Source: Pandoraea terrae (lineage in GTDB: Bacteria > Pseudomonadota > Gammaproteobacteria > Burkholderiales > Burkholderiaceae). Taken from it: a DNA stretch of 64,000 nt. This document shows, piece by piece, positions 10,979 to 19,888 of this stretch. The DNA lies in the NCBI RefSeq assembly GCF_902459695.1, contig NZ_CABPRZ010000003.1, positions 248,001 to 312,000 of the forward strand. Direction: 5' to 3'. Made by a program: the position numbers and the translations under genes. Each line of letters starts with the position of its first letter. The first letter of the stretch is position 1. The notes under the pieces are model-generated. The model had not been told where the DNA came from. It was given only the letters and a program-made list of their open reading frames with translations, and ran no database searches.

Positions 10979-11758
10979 ATGAATCTCGGTATCGAAGGAA
11001 AGACTGCGCTGGTATGCGGTGCGAGCAAGGGGCTGGGCCGCGCGTGCGCCGAGGCGCTTGCCGCGGAAGGCGTTGCTGTGACGATCGTGGCGCGCACGCC
11101 CGACACGCTGGAGGCGGCGGCCGATGCCATGCGCGCCGCCACCGGCGCCAGAATCACCGCCGTGGCGTGTGACATCACAACCCCCGAAGGCCGCGCTCAG
11201 GTGTTGGCCGCATGCGGACAGCCCGACATTCTCGTGACGAATGCCGGCGGGCCGCCGCCCGGCGATTTCCGTGATTGGACGCGCGACGACTGGATCCGTG
11301 CCCTCGATGCGAACATGCTGACGCCGATCGAATTGATCAAGGCGACGGTCGATGGCATGATCGCCCGCCGCTTCGGGCGCATCGTCAACATCACCTCCTC
11401 GGCGGTCAAGGCGCCGATCGATATCCTCGGTCTGTCCAACGGCGCGCGTTCCGGACTCACGGGGTTCGTGGCCGGCCTGGCCCGCAAGACGGTCGCGCAC
11501 AACGTCACGATCAACAATCTGCTGCCGGGTCCGTTCGATACCGATCGTCTGGACAAGACGATGAAGGCGTGGGCCGACAAGGCGGGCAAATCGCTCGACG
11601 AGGTCAAGGCGCAGCGCGCGGCAGACAACCCGGCTCGCCGTTTTGGCGTTCCTGCCGAGTTCGGCGCGACGTGCGCTTTCCTGTGCAGCGTTCACGCGGG
11701 GTACATGACAGGCCAGAACGTGTTGCTGGACGGCGGCGGATATCCGGGTACGTTCTGA
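10979..11758 (+). CDS. SDR-family protein lacking the catalytic Tyr/Lys
   Basis: A 259-residue Rossmann-fold protein of the short-chain dehydrogenase family. The nucleotide motif is [12 protein letters not shown] and the NAG motif is TNAGGPP. The usual YxxxK catalytic pair is replaced: where YSAAK is expected the sequence reads LSNGA, although the preceding ITSSAV serine block is kept. This matches the known BKR-like subgroup of SDRs that lacks a perfect catalytic tetrad, so dehydrogenase activity should not be assumed. Divergent from upp; mgsA follows after 109 nt. Confidence 0.85.
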   Translation: MNLGIEGKTALVCGASKGLGRACAEALAAEGVAVTIVARTPDTLEAAADAMRAATGARITAVACDITTPEGRAQVLAACGQPDILVTNAGGPPPGDFRDWTRDDWIRALDANMLTPIELIKATVDGMIARRFGRIVNITSSAVKAPIDILGLSNGARSGLTGFVAGLARKTVAHNVTINNLLPGPFDTDRLDKTMKAWADKAGKSLDEVKAQRAADNPARRFGVPAEFGATCAFLCSVHAGYMTGQNVLLDGGGYPGTF

Positions 11759-11867
11759 CGGCAAACGGACATCATCGGCACGTAAAATCATCGGTTTCAC
11801 CGCCGCCCATCCGGTTTCGTTCGCTTGGCGGCAATCCATCCCCCAATCGCTTTCAGGAACAGGCAGC

Positions 11868-12260
11868 ATGACGGTACGAATTGCGTTGATCGCCCACGAC
11901 AAGAAGAAAGATGAAATCCTGGCGGTCGCCAGGGAATATGTGCACGTGCTGCAGCAGTGCGCGCTCGTCGCCACCGGTACGACCGGCGGCCGGCTCGCCA
12001 GCGAGCTGGGCCTGACGGTCGAGCGCATGCTCTCCGGCCCCCACGGCGGCGACTTGCAGATCGGCGCGCAACTGGCCGAAGGCAACGTCGACATGGTGCT
12101 GTTCCTGCGCGACCCGATGACGCCGCAGCCGCACGAACCGGATATCAATGCGCTCGTGCGCGCGTGCGACGTGCACAATGTTCCCTGTGCGACGAACAGT
12201 TCCACGGCACGGCTGCTGCTGGAGCAACTGACCATCCGTCTGGCGGCGCAACCAGCTTGA
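11868..12260 (+). CDS. mgsA: Methylglyoxal synthase
   Basis: Converts dihydroxyacetone phosphate to methylglyoxal and phosphate, relieving sugar-phosphate stress. It has 130 residues. Signatures are [22 protein letters not shown] (phosphate binding), [14 protein letters not shown] and [16 protein letters not shown] with the catalytic aspartate. No partner gene for methylglyoxal disposal is visible, although a quinone oxidoreductase follows 59 nt later. Confidence 0.96.
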   Translation: MTVRIALIAHDKKKDEILAVAREYVHVLQQCALVATGTTGGRLASELGLTVERMLSGPHGGDLQIGAQLAEGNVDMVLFLRDPMTPQPHEPDINALVRACDVHNVPCATNSSTARLLLEQLTIRLAAQPA

Positions 12261-12319
12261 AAGCGCGTGGCGTCGAATGCCGGCGGGGTTTCCACTGACG
12301 CAACAGAGTGAGGAGCAAG

Positions 12320-13294
12320 ATGACGAAAGCTATCCGCATTACGGAAAACGGCGGCCCCGAGGTCATGCAGTATGTCGACGTGGAGGTCGGCGATCCCGGA
12401 CCGGGCGAGGCGCGGGTGCGTCACCACACCGTCGGATTGAACTATATCGATGTGTATTTCCGCACCGGCCTGTATCCCCAGCCGCTGCCGGGCGGACTCG
12501 GCATGGAAGCGGCGGGCGTGGTCGAAGCCGTTGGCGCAGGCGTCACGCATGTGAAGCCGGGCGATCGCGTTGCGTACGCCAGCCGTCCGCCGGGTGCTTA
12601 CGCAGAGGCGCGTGTGATGCCGGCCGATTCGCTGGTGAAGCTGCCCGATGCGATCGATTTCGATCAGGCCGCCGCCATGATGCTGCAAGGCATGACGGCG
12701 CAATATCTGCTGCGACGTACGTATCCGGTGAAAGCGAGCGACACGATCCTGATCCATGCGGCTGCCGGCGGCGTCGGCCTGATCGTCTGCCAGTGGGCCA
12801 AGGCGCTCGGCGCGACGGTGATCGGCACGGTGGGCTCCGACGAGAAGGCTGATCTTGCGCGCGCGCACGGTTGCGACCACCCGATCGTCTATTCGCGAGA
12901 GAACTTCGTCGAGCGGGTCAAGGCGATCACGGGGGGGCAGGGGGTCGCCGTCGTGTACGACTCCATCGGCAAGGATACGTTTACCGGATCGCTCGATTGT
13001 TTGCGCCGGCTCGGCATGATGGTGAATTTCGGGAACGCGTCGGGGCCTGTACCGCAGATCCAGACCGCCGACCTGGTGTCGCGCGGTTCGTTGTTCTTCA
13101 CGCGTCCGACGCTGTTCAACTACACGGCAACGCGCGAGGAACTGGAGGCAACGGCGAAAGACCTGTTCGATGTCGTCGCCAATGGCACCGTCAAGATCGA
13201 AGTGCGCCAGCGATATGCGCTAAAAGATGTGGCGCAGGCCCATCGCGACCTTGAGGGTAGAAAGACGACGGGTTCGACGCTGTTGATTCCGTAA
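12320..13294 (+). CDS. NADPH:quinone oxidoreductase (QOR family)
   Basis: Zinc-free medium-chain dehydrogenase/reductase of 324 residues. The N-terminal GroES-like domain (GLNYIDVYFRTGLYP) is followed by the NADPH-binding Rossmann motif HAAAGGVGLIVCQWAKALGA. The start is set by AGGAG five nt upstream. Likely reduces quinones or reactive carbonyls; placement next to mgsA is suggestive only. Confidence 0.9.
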   Translation: MTKAIRITENGGPEVMQYVDVEVGDPGPGEARVRHHTVGLNYIDVYFRTGLYPQPLPGGLGMEAAGVVEAVGAGVTHVKPGDRVAYASRPPGAYAEARVMPADSLVKLPDAIDFDQAAAMMLQGMTAQYLLRRTYPVKASDTILIHAAAGGVGLIVCQWAKALGATVIGTVGSDEKADLARAHGCDHPIVYSRENFVERVKAITGGQGVAVVYDSIGKDTFTGSLDCLRRLGMMVNFGNASGPVPQIQTADLVSRGSLFFTRPTLFNYTATREELEATAKDLFDVVANGTVKIEVRQRYALKDVAQAHRDLEGRKTTGSTLLIP

Positions 13295-13302
13295 CGGCGC
13301 CA

Positions 13303-13338
13303 ATGCGAGGGCCCGGCCCGCACGGCGGGCGCTCGCAT
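13303..13338 (+). terminator. Nested hairpin after the quinone oxidoreductase
   Basis: An outer 7-bp stem ATGCGAG/CTCGCAT encloses an inner GCCCGC-ACG-GCGGGC stem, 9 nt after the stop codon. There is no T-run. Likely an mRNA 3' stabiliser or factor-assisted terminator. Confidence 0.45.
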
Positions 13339-13419
13339 ACCACGCTATGCGCGTTGTGTGAAAACGTGTGCCGGGGCGTCTGCACAAGTTGCACTTTTCC
13401 GTCGCAATGGGTTTTGCGG

Positions 13420-13448
13420 TTGCGACATCGCCGGTGCGGCGGGATAAT
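13420..13448 (+). promoter_or_regulatory. Putative sigma-70 promoter for the amidotransferase gene
   Basis: TTGCGA and GATAAT are separated by exactly 17 bp, ending 62 bp before the ATG of the downstream gene. Confidence 0.5.
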
Positions 13449-13510
13449 TTCCCGACCCGATAGGTCTATCAATCTTTCCCCCCGATACGAGCACGTTATC
13501 GATAGCCGCC

Positions 13511-14785
13511 ATGACCGAGCCCCAAGACCCGAAGTCGCCTGAAAAGCCAGTCAACCCTGAAGCCGAGCCGGCGCCGCCGAGTCAACCGGCGCAATCGAAC
13601 CCCGATACGCTGACGAGGCCGTTGCCGCCGGAAGTGACTGGGCCGACAGCCAAGCCGGGCGAAGTGCCATCGGCCGAGCCCGCGAGTGCCACGGGTACCG
13701 CCGCGCAAAGCGCAAGTGAGCCCAAATCCGAAGCCACGGGTGAGCCGGCCGGCGTCGCCGGTGGCCCCGGGTCTGCAGGCGGTGCAGGTGGCGCAGGCGG
13801 TTCGGGGCGCGGTGGTGCCGGTGGCGGTGGTGAGCCGCCGCACGAGCCGACATTCCAGGTGCCGCCGCCGGGTGGTCGCCCGGGCGGTCCAGGGGCAATG
13901 GGCTCGCCATCCTATTTGTCTGCAGGCGATTCCCCATGGTCCGTATTGCGGCGGATCATGTCGGCCCGCTTTCGTGCGTGGTACGACCGCGCCGGACAGC
14001 GCATTACGCAGCGCACGCTGAAGATCGGCATTTCGGCGCGTATCTTCCATCCGGAGCCGGGCTCCAAGGGCCTGCGCAGCAAAACGCTGCAGTACCTCGA
14101 GGAATCCATTGCGCACTGGGTGATGTCGCGCGACGTGCTGGTGTTCATGATTCCTACGGTCGACACCCAAGGGCTCTTGCATCCGAGTCACATTCGTCTG
14201 CACGATTACGCGAAGCACCTCGACGGTCTCGTGCTGCAGGGCGGCGCCGACGTATCGCCGCATACGTATTCGGAAGCGGCGACGCGTCACGAATGGCAGG
14301 GCGACCGTATGCGCGACATGTACGAACTCGAACTGCTGCATGAGTTCATCGAAGCGGGCAAGCCGATCCTCGGCGTGTGCCGCGGGTGCCAGCTCATTAA
14401 CGTCGCGTTTGGCGGAACGCTGCATCAGGATATTGCGACGGACCTGCCGGAGGCGATCGCGCATGTGACGGATACGTATGAACACAATCGTCACACGCTG
14501 CGTTTCCCGGAAGGGTCGTCGCTGTCGCAGATGCTTCAAATGCACGAGACGCCAATCGTCAACTCCATTCACCATCAGTCGGTGAAGACCTTGGGACGCG
14601 ATCTGACGGTCGAGGCGGTGTGCGAGGAAGACGGCGTGGTCGAGGCGATCCGCTATCGCAAGGCGCCGTTCGTGATGGGCTTGCAGTGGCATCCGGAGTT
14701 CCACCGCGCGGGCGGTCCGGAATTCCTCGATTGCACGCCGGTGCTCGATACGTTCCTGCGCGCGGCGCGCGAAACGCGGTTCTGA
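13511..14785 (+). CDS. Class I glutamine amidotransferase (PuuD-like) with long disordered N-terminus
   Basis: The C-terminal two thirds (from about residue 168) belong to the gamma-glutamyl-GABA hydrolase/PuuD family, which releases glutamate from gamma-glutamyl amides. The nucleophile elbow GVCRGCQLINVAFGG (Cys near residue 290) and catalytic His in LQWHPEFH are intact. The first 130 or so residues are Pro/Ala/Gly-rich low complexity (including GGAGGAGGSGRGGAGGGGEPP) and absent from E. coli PuuD. The start is the only ATG in reach. Alternative start codons within the low-complexity part cannot be excluded. Confidence 0.85.
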   Translation: MTEPQDPKSPEKPVNPEAEPAPPSQPAQSNPDTLTRPLPPEVTGPTAKPGEVPSAEPASATGTAAQSASEPKSEATGEPAGVAGGPGSAGGAGGAGGSGRGGAGGGGEPPHEPTFQVPPPGGRPGGPGAMGSPSYLSAGDSPWSVLRRIMSARFRAWYDRAGQRITQRTLKIGISARIFHPEPGSKGLRSKTLQYLEESIAHWVMSRDVLVFMIPTVDTQGLLHPSHIRLHDYAKHLDGLVLQGGADVSPHTYSEAATRHEWQGDRMRDMYELELLHEFIEAGKPILGVCRGCQLINVAFGGTLHQDIATDLPEAIAHVTDTYEHNRHTLRFPEGSSLSQMLQMHETPIVNSIHHQSVKTLGRDLTVEAVCEEDGVVEAIRYRKAPFVMGLQWHPEFHRAGGPEFLDCTPVLDTFLRAARETRF

Positions 14786-14809
14786 AGAGGGGGGCGAAAC
14801 CCGGTGACA

Positions 14810-14833
14810 AGAGGCAGCCAAACGGCTGCCTCT
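14810..14833. terminator. Terminator between amidotransferase and porin genes
   Basis: A perfect 10-bp stem AGAGGCAGCC/GGCTGCCTCT with an AAAC loop is followed by TTCGCTT. It lies between convergent genes and probably serves both. Confidence 0.75.
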
Positions 14834-14891
14834 TTCGCTTCACCGTCGACCTTGGCCAACGTCGCCGGCGAAAGCATGGCGTTACCCGTGC

Positions 14892-16049
14892 TTAGAAGCG
14901 GTGGCGAATACCCGTGCCGACGACGGTTTGCGAGCTGGTCGTCGACATGCCGCCGGCGCCGTTGATACCGGCTTGGAAGCCCGTACCGTCGTTGCTGGAG
15001 ATATGTTGGTACGAACCCGTCAGGTACACGTCGGTACGCTTGGACAGACGGTAGTCGGCTTGCAGCGACACGGTGTGGAACTTCGGCTTCTTGCCGGTCA
15101 AGTCATCCTTGGCCATCGTGTACGTGTAGGCACCGGCCAGCGAAACCGTCGGGGTCAACATGTACTTCGTGTTGACTTCGAAGTTGTCGAACTTCACGCC
15201 GTCGTTGGCGAAGTTGGTCGTGGTGCTGTTGAACGTTGCCGAGGTCAGGCCGTCCAGTTGCGTGTGGGTCCACACCAGGCCGACGGTCGCCGGGCCGAAG
15301 GCGTAGTTGCCGCCGACGCCGAACACGCGTTGACGCGAGGCGTTGAACACGGCGTCGCTCGACGGATCGATCGCGCCCGAGGTGTTGGCAACACCCGTGT
15401 TGTTGTTGCGTTGCAGGTAAGCGGCAGCAACGCTGATCGGGCCGTTGTTGTATGCCACGCCGGCGCTGTATGCGCGATTGTTCGAGAAATCGCCGGCCTT
15501 GTTCGAGAAGCCGTACAGGGCGCCGAAGGTCAGGCCGTTGTAGTTGGCGCTGGCGAACTTCACCGAGTTGTTCACACGGAACGAGTTGTTCGTGTTGTCG
15601 TTGTCATACGGGTGCGTTGCGATCGTGCCGCCGAAAGCGCTGCCGTTCAGGGTCAGCGGTGCCAGGTAGTCGACCAGGGAGTCATATTGACGGCCGAGGG
15701 TGATCGCGCCGTATTGGTCGTTCTGCAGGCCGACAAACGCTTGACGGCCGAACATGCGGCTGCCTTGCAGCGAGTTGCCGTTGGCGATCGAGAAGCCGTT
15801 TTCCAACGTGAAGATTGCCTTGGTGCCGCCGCCCAGGTTTTCCGAGCCCTTCAGGCCCCAGCGGCTGCCGTTGACCAGGCCGCTCGTGGCGCGCCAGTTG
15901 GCCTTGCCAGCCGCCGCCGACGTCGACGAGTTGCTGGTGTAAGCGAGGCCGGCGTCGATCAAGCCGTACAGCGTGACGCTGCTTTGGGCGTGAGCGGCCG
16001 TTGCCGAGAACGCGCCGACCACTGCAGCGGCAAGAAGAGTTTTTTTCAT
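14892..16049 (-). CDS. General porin (Gram-negative porin 4 family)
   Basis: Outer-membrane 16-stranded trimeric porin of 385 residues. It has a clear signal peptide ending AAHAQ (about residue 21), then the typical SSVTLYGLIDAGLAY start. The C-terminus GTGIRHRF ends in the aromatic residue recognised by the BAM machinery. The longer open frame upstream is excluded because the signal peptide fixes the start. The ribosome-binding sequence is TTGGAGC. Monocistronic. Confidence 0.95.
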   Translation of the reverse strand: MKKTLLAAAVVGAFSATAAHAQSSVTLYGLIDAGLAYTSNSSTSAAAGKANWRATSGLVNGSRWGLKGSENLGGGTKAIFTLENGFSIANGNSLQGSRMFGRQAFVGLQNDQYGAITLGRQYDSLVDYLAPLTLNGSAFGGTIATHPYDNDNTNNSFRVNNSVKFASANYNGLTFGALYGFSNKAGDFSNNRAYSAGVAYNNGPISVAAAYLQRNNNTGVANTSGAIDPSSDAVFNASRQRVFGVGGNYAFGPATVGLVWTHTQLDGLTSATFNSTTTNFANDGVKFDNFEVNTKYMLTPTVSLAGAYTYTMAKDDLTGKKPKFHTVSLQADYRLSKRTDVYLTGSYQHISSNDGTGFQAGINGAGGMSTTSSQTVVGTGIRHRF

Positions 16050-16507
16050 GGTTTGAGCTCCAATAATTTGACACGAATCGCAGAATTCGCGTGAAAACAG
16101 AACGCGGCGAAACAGAACATGTCGTGGTGACGGTTTGTTATTCGCGGACCCGGCATCGAGTGCGGCACTGCTCTGTTGACGGACCAGAGTGTAGGAGCGT
16201 GCGTGTCCCGCGCATATTTCAGAAACCGCAAGAATGTATTGCGGATTCGGGAACAATCCTTTGTGAGGGCGCAAAGCCTTGTACGGCAAGGATTTACGGG
16301 CGGAAGGCGATGATGCCGGAAGGAGATGCAAGCCTCTTGTGTTGCGATGAGGACACACCGCAAGGTGAGCAAACGTAACGAAGCGGCGTAGGAGATGTGT
16401 CGAGATTCTCGTGCGACGAAATCGCTTCGGGACTATTGCAAGGCGCTGAATAAATCATTGCGCCGATTGATGACAATGTTTCGCGGGGACGCTTCTATAC
16501 TACGTCT

Positions 16508-16581
16508 CGCGAGAAGTAGACTTTTGCCTTGAGTGAAGGTCTCCAAACCTTGGCGCGGCCTCATTGGCCGCGCTTTTTTTT
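16508..16581 (+). ncRNA. Candidate small RNA with intrinsic terminator
   Basis: A TATACT -10 (16496-16501), with TGACAA 19 bp upstream as a weak -35, precedes about 74 nt ending in a perfect 8-bp hairpin GCGCGGCC-TCATT-GGCCGCGC plus eight T (16574-16581). Inside are a TCTCGCGAGA palindrome and a small AAGGT-CTCCAA-ACCTT hairpin. No open frame of meaningful size lies between promoter and terminator, which argues for an RNA gene. The boundaries are estimates. Confidence 0.5.
16553..16581 (+). terminator. Strong intrinsic terminator of the candidate small RNA
   Basis: Perfect GC-rich 8-bp stem with a 5-nt loop followed by an uninterrupted eight-T tract. It is the strongest factor-independent terminator I see in the window, and no annotated gene ends in front of it. 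Confidence 0.85.
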
Positions 16582-16947
16582 GTGCAGTGTTTTGCCTCTC
16601 CGGCAACACTGACGCGCAACGCGAGCGGGGCGTTTTGCTGTTGCAAAAAAGTCAGGCATCGTCCTGCATTGCCGCCGTCGGTAGGCAATTTCTGTCGATC
16701 AAATTTCGGAAAAATCACGTCTGCCGGCCAGCCGGTCAACGGGTAATATTGTTACTTCTCCGTGCGACTCTCGGGTGACCCGGAAACGGTAGCCGAAGCG
16801 GATGGTGGAAGGTACTCCAGCCGCAAATAGTTCGGCGTAAAAAGCAAACATCCGAAACCAAAAGGTGCTCAATGTTCTCACCCGTTTCGTCAGGAAAGGT
16901 CCCTAATTCAGGGGGGGAACGCTGAACTCGTTTCGTTCGGCACAACG

Positions 16948-17514
16948 GTGGCATCAAAGGGATTTTCCCGTCGGGAGTTGATTGAGCAAATCGACCGCTA
17001 TTTGACGCATTCCCCAAACGAGCGTGAACGGCTCGCCCCCTTGATCGCTCAGTTGAACTGTGCGGCCGATCCGTGCGATCGCAAGACGCTGCCGGGCCAC
17101 GTGACCGCCAGCGGAATCGCCATCCAAGGAGGGAGGATGCTAATGATTTTTCACCCCTACCTAAAGATATGGCTGCAACCAGGAGGGCACATCGACGCCG
17201 GCGAAACGCCAGGGCAAGCGGCACAAAGAGAGGTGCGGGAAGAAACCGGTGTGCATACCGAAGTCCATCCATGGCATGCGCGGCATCTCATGCCGTTGGA
17301 TATCGATATCCACCCCATCGCTGAGAACCCCCACAAACAGGAACCCGCCCATTACCACTACGACTTCCGTTACCGGCTTCGCGTCAATGACATCCCTAAT
17401 CCCGGTCAGGGCGAAGGCCTCAAAGTTGGCTGGAAGGCACTCGACGAGATCGATGAACCGTGGCTTCAGGATCTGATAGCCAAGCTGGAACACCAAGGAC
17501 TTCTTCTTGCGTGA
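16948..17514 (+). CDS. Nudix hydrolase
   Basis: A 188-residue member of the Nudix family, hydrolysing nucleoside-diphosphate-linked compounds. The Nudix box is complete: GHIDAGETPGQAAQREVREE followed by TG. The probable start is GTG at 16948, as no ATG is suitably placed. An N-terminal helical stretch of about 45 residues precedes the core. The substrate is unknown. Convergent with the sigma-54 activator, separated by 63 nt. Confidence 0.88.
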   Translation: MASKGFSRRELIEQIDRYLTHSPNERERLAPLIAQLNCAADPCDRKTLPGHVTASGIAIQGGRMLMIFHPYLKIWLQPGGHIDAGETPGQAAQREVREETGVHTEVHPWHARHLMPLDIDIHPIAENPHKQEPAHYHYDFRYRLRVNDIPNPGQGEGLKVGWKALDEIDEPWLQDLIAKLEHQGLLLA

Positions 17515-17577
17515 AGTCCGCGCAGGCAGTCATGCGGTTTGCGCAGCTGACATTGAACGGGGCTGGCAACGCGAAGC

Positions 17578-18744
17578 TCAGCTCGCCAGCGCCGGCGATT
17601 GCCCCATCGCAATTTCGTGGGCGCAATCGCGCATGTGCGGGATTCGCAAATGCTTGAGCCGGCGGTAGAGCGACGCACGGCATAGCCCAAGCGTGCGCGC
17701 TGCGGCGGAAATATTCCAGCGGTGACAGGCCAACGCCTGAAGAATGCGGTCGCGTTCGCACGCCTGCGGCGAGATGTCGTCGCTGTCGTCATTGGTTGCA
17801 GCTTGCGGGGCGGCGAAAGACACGCGCGTCAACTCGGGCGACGGCAATGCGGGCGGCAGGTTCATCGCCGGCATTGCATCGAGCGCTACGTCGCCGGCAA
17901 GCAGCTCCTGCGGCAGGTCGCGCAGCTCGACGAGCGGGCCGCTCGCCACCGCGCACGCGAAACGGATCGCTGCGCGCAGCTGCCGAAGATTGCCGGGCCA
18001 CGAATAACGCAGCATCCGTTCGAGCGCCGCAGGCGAAACTTTTTGCAGCGCTTGCGCCGCGGACAGTTGCGGCCACTCGTCGCACAGCATGCGCGCGATC
18101 AAGCCGCGGCGATCCGTGCGCGCGCGCAGCGTCGGCAACTGCAGCACGCCGACGGCGATCCGGTAATACAAATCCTGACGGAACATGCCTTCTGCGACGA
18201 GCGCCGGCAAATTCTGATGTGTGGCGCAGATCAACTGAACATCGACCGGTACCGGATGCGTCGTCCCCAACGGCGTGACTTCGCGCTCCGAGAGCACACG
18301 CAGCAAACGCGTCTGCAAGACCAGCGGCATGTCGCCGATCTCATCCAGAAACAGGGTGCCGCCGTCCGCTTGCTGCAACTTGCCTTTCATGCCGCCGGGC
18401 AACGCGCCGGAGAACGCGCCTCGGCTATAGCCGAACAATTCGCTTTCGACCAGATGCTCGGGGATCGACGCCGTGTTGATCGCCACCAGCGCCTTTGCGC
18501 GGCGTTCGCTGTAGTCGTGCAGTGCCCGCGCCAGAAACTCCTTGCCCGTTCCCGTTTCGCCCAGGATCAGGATCGGCAGGCCACGCTCGATGAATCGCTT
18601 GCCGCGCGCGATCAGCGCCTGCATTTGCGCATCTTCGCCGCACAGGTCGTCGATCGCCAGATATTCCGGCGCGGACTGACGCGAAGCAGGGCAAGCGGAA
18701 GCGGGACGTGCGGGGGCGGGCGCTACAGCGAGGTGTGCGGGCAT
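17578..18744 (-). CDS. Sigma-54-dependent activator lacking a sensor domain
   Basis: A 388-residue AAA+ enhancer-binding protein. Walker A is GETGTGKE (62-69), the sigma-54 contact loop reads GAFSGA (109-114) instead of the consensus GAFTGA, Walker B is GGTLFLDEIG (128-137), and a C-terminal Fis-type helix-turn-helix lies near 335-375 (ISAAARTLGLCRASLYRRL). The AAA+ and HTH parts resemble AcoR-type activators, but the usual N-terminal GAF region of about 300 residues is missing: only about 30 Ala/Pro-rich residues precede the AAA+ domain. Divergent from a LysR gene. Candidate regulator of the two sigma-54 promoters at 23.7 and 24.0 kb (inference). Confidence 0.9.
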   Translation of the reverse strand: MPAHLAVAPAPARPASACPASRQSAPEYLAIDDLCGEDAQMQALIARGKRFIERGLPILILGETGTGKEFLARALHDYSERRAKALVAINTASIPEHLVESELFGYSRGAFSGALPGGMKGKLQQADGGTLFLDEIGDMPLVLQTRLLRVLSEREVTPLGTTHPVPVDVQLICATHQNLPALVAEGMFRQDLYYRIAVGVLQLPTLRARTDRRGLIARMLCDEWPQLSAAQALQKVSPAALERMLRYSWPGNLRQLRAAIRFACAVASGPLVELRDLPQELLAGDVALDAMPAMNLPPALPSPELTRVSFAAPQAATNDDSDDISPQACERDRILQALACHRWNISAAARTLGLCRASLYRRLKHLRIPHMRDCAHEIAMGQSPALAS

Positions 18745-18875
18745 GCTGCTGTCTCCTTGTCGTATTTGTGCGAAAGGTCGCCATGTGCGGCTTTTGGCCT
18801 GGGCGTTTCCTAATCGTTACGGTTCACGTTGGTCGCGACCGCCAATGGAGAATACGTTCGTCCTGTAATAACTTC

Positions 18876-18914
18876 CAATATAATATTGATGCGCTATTAA
18901 TACCCAATAGGTAT
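18876..18914. promoter_or_regulatory. Two AT-rich palindromes in front of the LysR gene
   Basis: CAATATAATATTG (18876-18888) is a perfect 13-nt palindrome. ATACC-CAATA-GGTAT (18900-18914) is a 5-bp inverted repeat ending 3 nt before the LysR ATG. Such dyads between a LysR gene and its divergent partner fit autoregulatory LysR sites. Confidence 0.5.
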
Positions 18915-18917
18915 CAA

Positions 18918-19847
18918 ATGATCGAGCTGCGCCATTTCCAGTATTTCGTCGCCGTGGCCCAGACGCTGCATTTCGGGCGTGCGGCGAAGCAACTGCACAT
19001 TTCGCAGCCGCCGCTGTCGCGTCAGATCGCGTTGATGGAAGAGGAACTCGGCGTGAAGCTTTTCGATCGCACGCGCCGCAGCGTGCGCCTCACGCGCGCG
19101 GGGGAGCGGCTGTATCAGGATGCCGTCGACATTCTCAACGCGGTAGCGCAGGCGCGCCGTAACGCGGTGGCGGCCAGCCGGGGCGAGGACGGCGCCATCT
19201 CGGTCGGTTTCATGATGTCGTCTGCCTACAATATCCTGCCGGCGCTCACCCGCACCTACGCGGCGGCGTACCCGCGCGTCGACATGAAACTGGCCGAGAC
19301 GCTCCCGAATCTGCTGGCAGATGCCGTTCGCTCAGGGCGTACCGACGTGGGCATCATGTACCGCCCGGAAGATCTCGACGGACTCGACAGCGCGACCGTC
19401 TTCCGTGAGGAGATGGTTGCCGTGCTGCCGAAGCAGCATCCGCTGGTGAAAGCGCGCGTGCTCGATGCCGCCCTGTTGGCGAACGAATCGTTCGTCAGCA
19501 TTCCTCGCGAGATCGCGCCGCTCGTCTACGACCTGGTCGTCGGCCATTGCCAACGTTCGGGTTTTACGCCGCGCATCCGGCTCGAAGCCAATCTTCAGCA
19601 GACGATTATCAGCCTGGTCGGCGAGGGGCTTGGCGTGGCGATGGTGCCGGTGTCGATGAGCGCCATTTCGTCGGGCGGCGCCGTCTTCAAGCCGTTGCGC
19701 AATGCCCCGGTGGTGGAGGTGGCGCTGCTGTGGAGCCGCGACAACCACAATCCTTGCGTGGGGACGTTCGTCGAGAACGCGCGCGCCGTGTGGCAGGACC
19801 TGCAGCACGCCCCCGGCGCGCGGGTGGTGGCGGACGCGCCTGTCTGA
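18918..19847 (+). CDS. LysR-family transcriptional regulator (CatM/BenM-like)
   Basis: 309 residues. The N-terminal winged helix (MIELRHFQYFVAVAQTLHFG; LHISQPPLSRQI) is followed by a type 2 periplasmic-binding effector domain. The MIELRHFQYF start and the GRAAKQLHISQPPLSRQI block resemble the aromatic-responsive CatM/BenM/CbnR branch. Divergent from the sigma-54 activator, convergent with the SDR at the end of the TRAP operon. The effector is not known. Confidence 0.9.
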   Translation: MIELRHFQYFVAVAQTLHFGRAAKQLHISQPPLSRQIALMEEELGVKLFDRTRRSVRLTRAGERLYQDAVDILNAVAQARRNAVAASRGEDGAISVGFMMSSAYNILPALTRTYAAAYPRVDMKLAETLPNLLADAVRSGRTDVGIMYRPEDLDGLDSATVFREEMVAVLPKQHPLVKARVLDAALLANESFVSIPREIAPLVYDLVVGHCQRSGFTPRIRLEANLQQTIISLVGEGLGVAMVPVSMSAISSGGAVFKPLRNAPVVEVALLWSRDNHNPCVGTFVENARAVWQDLQHAPGARVVADAPV

Positions 19848-19888
19848 GTGCGAGGCGCGTCCGTTGGTGCCATTCTCAGGCTGCGTTG

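Larger units (their letters stand above)
16050..16947. other. 898-bp intergenic region
   Basis: This contains the porin promoter/leader, a candidate small RNA (see separate entry) and about 360 bp downstream of it with no convincing coding frame. Near 16741-16753 there is a short dyad GTAA-TATTG-TTAC. The open frames here lack ribosome-binding sites and family resemblance. Confidence 0.6.

Noticed and set aside
16736-17272. 178-codon minus-strand frame
   Set aside because: Overlaps the Nudix gene in antisense and has no ribosome-binding site or domain.
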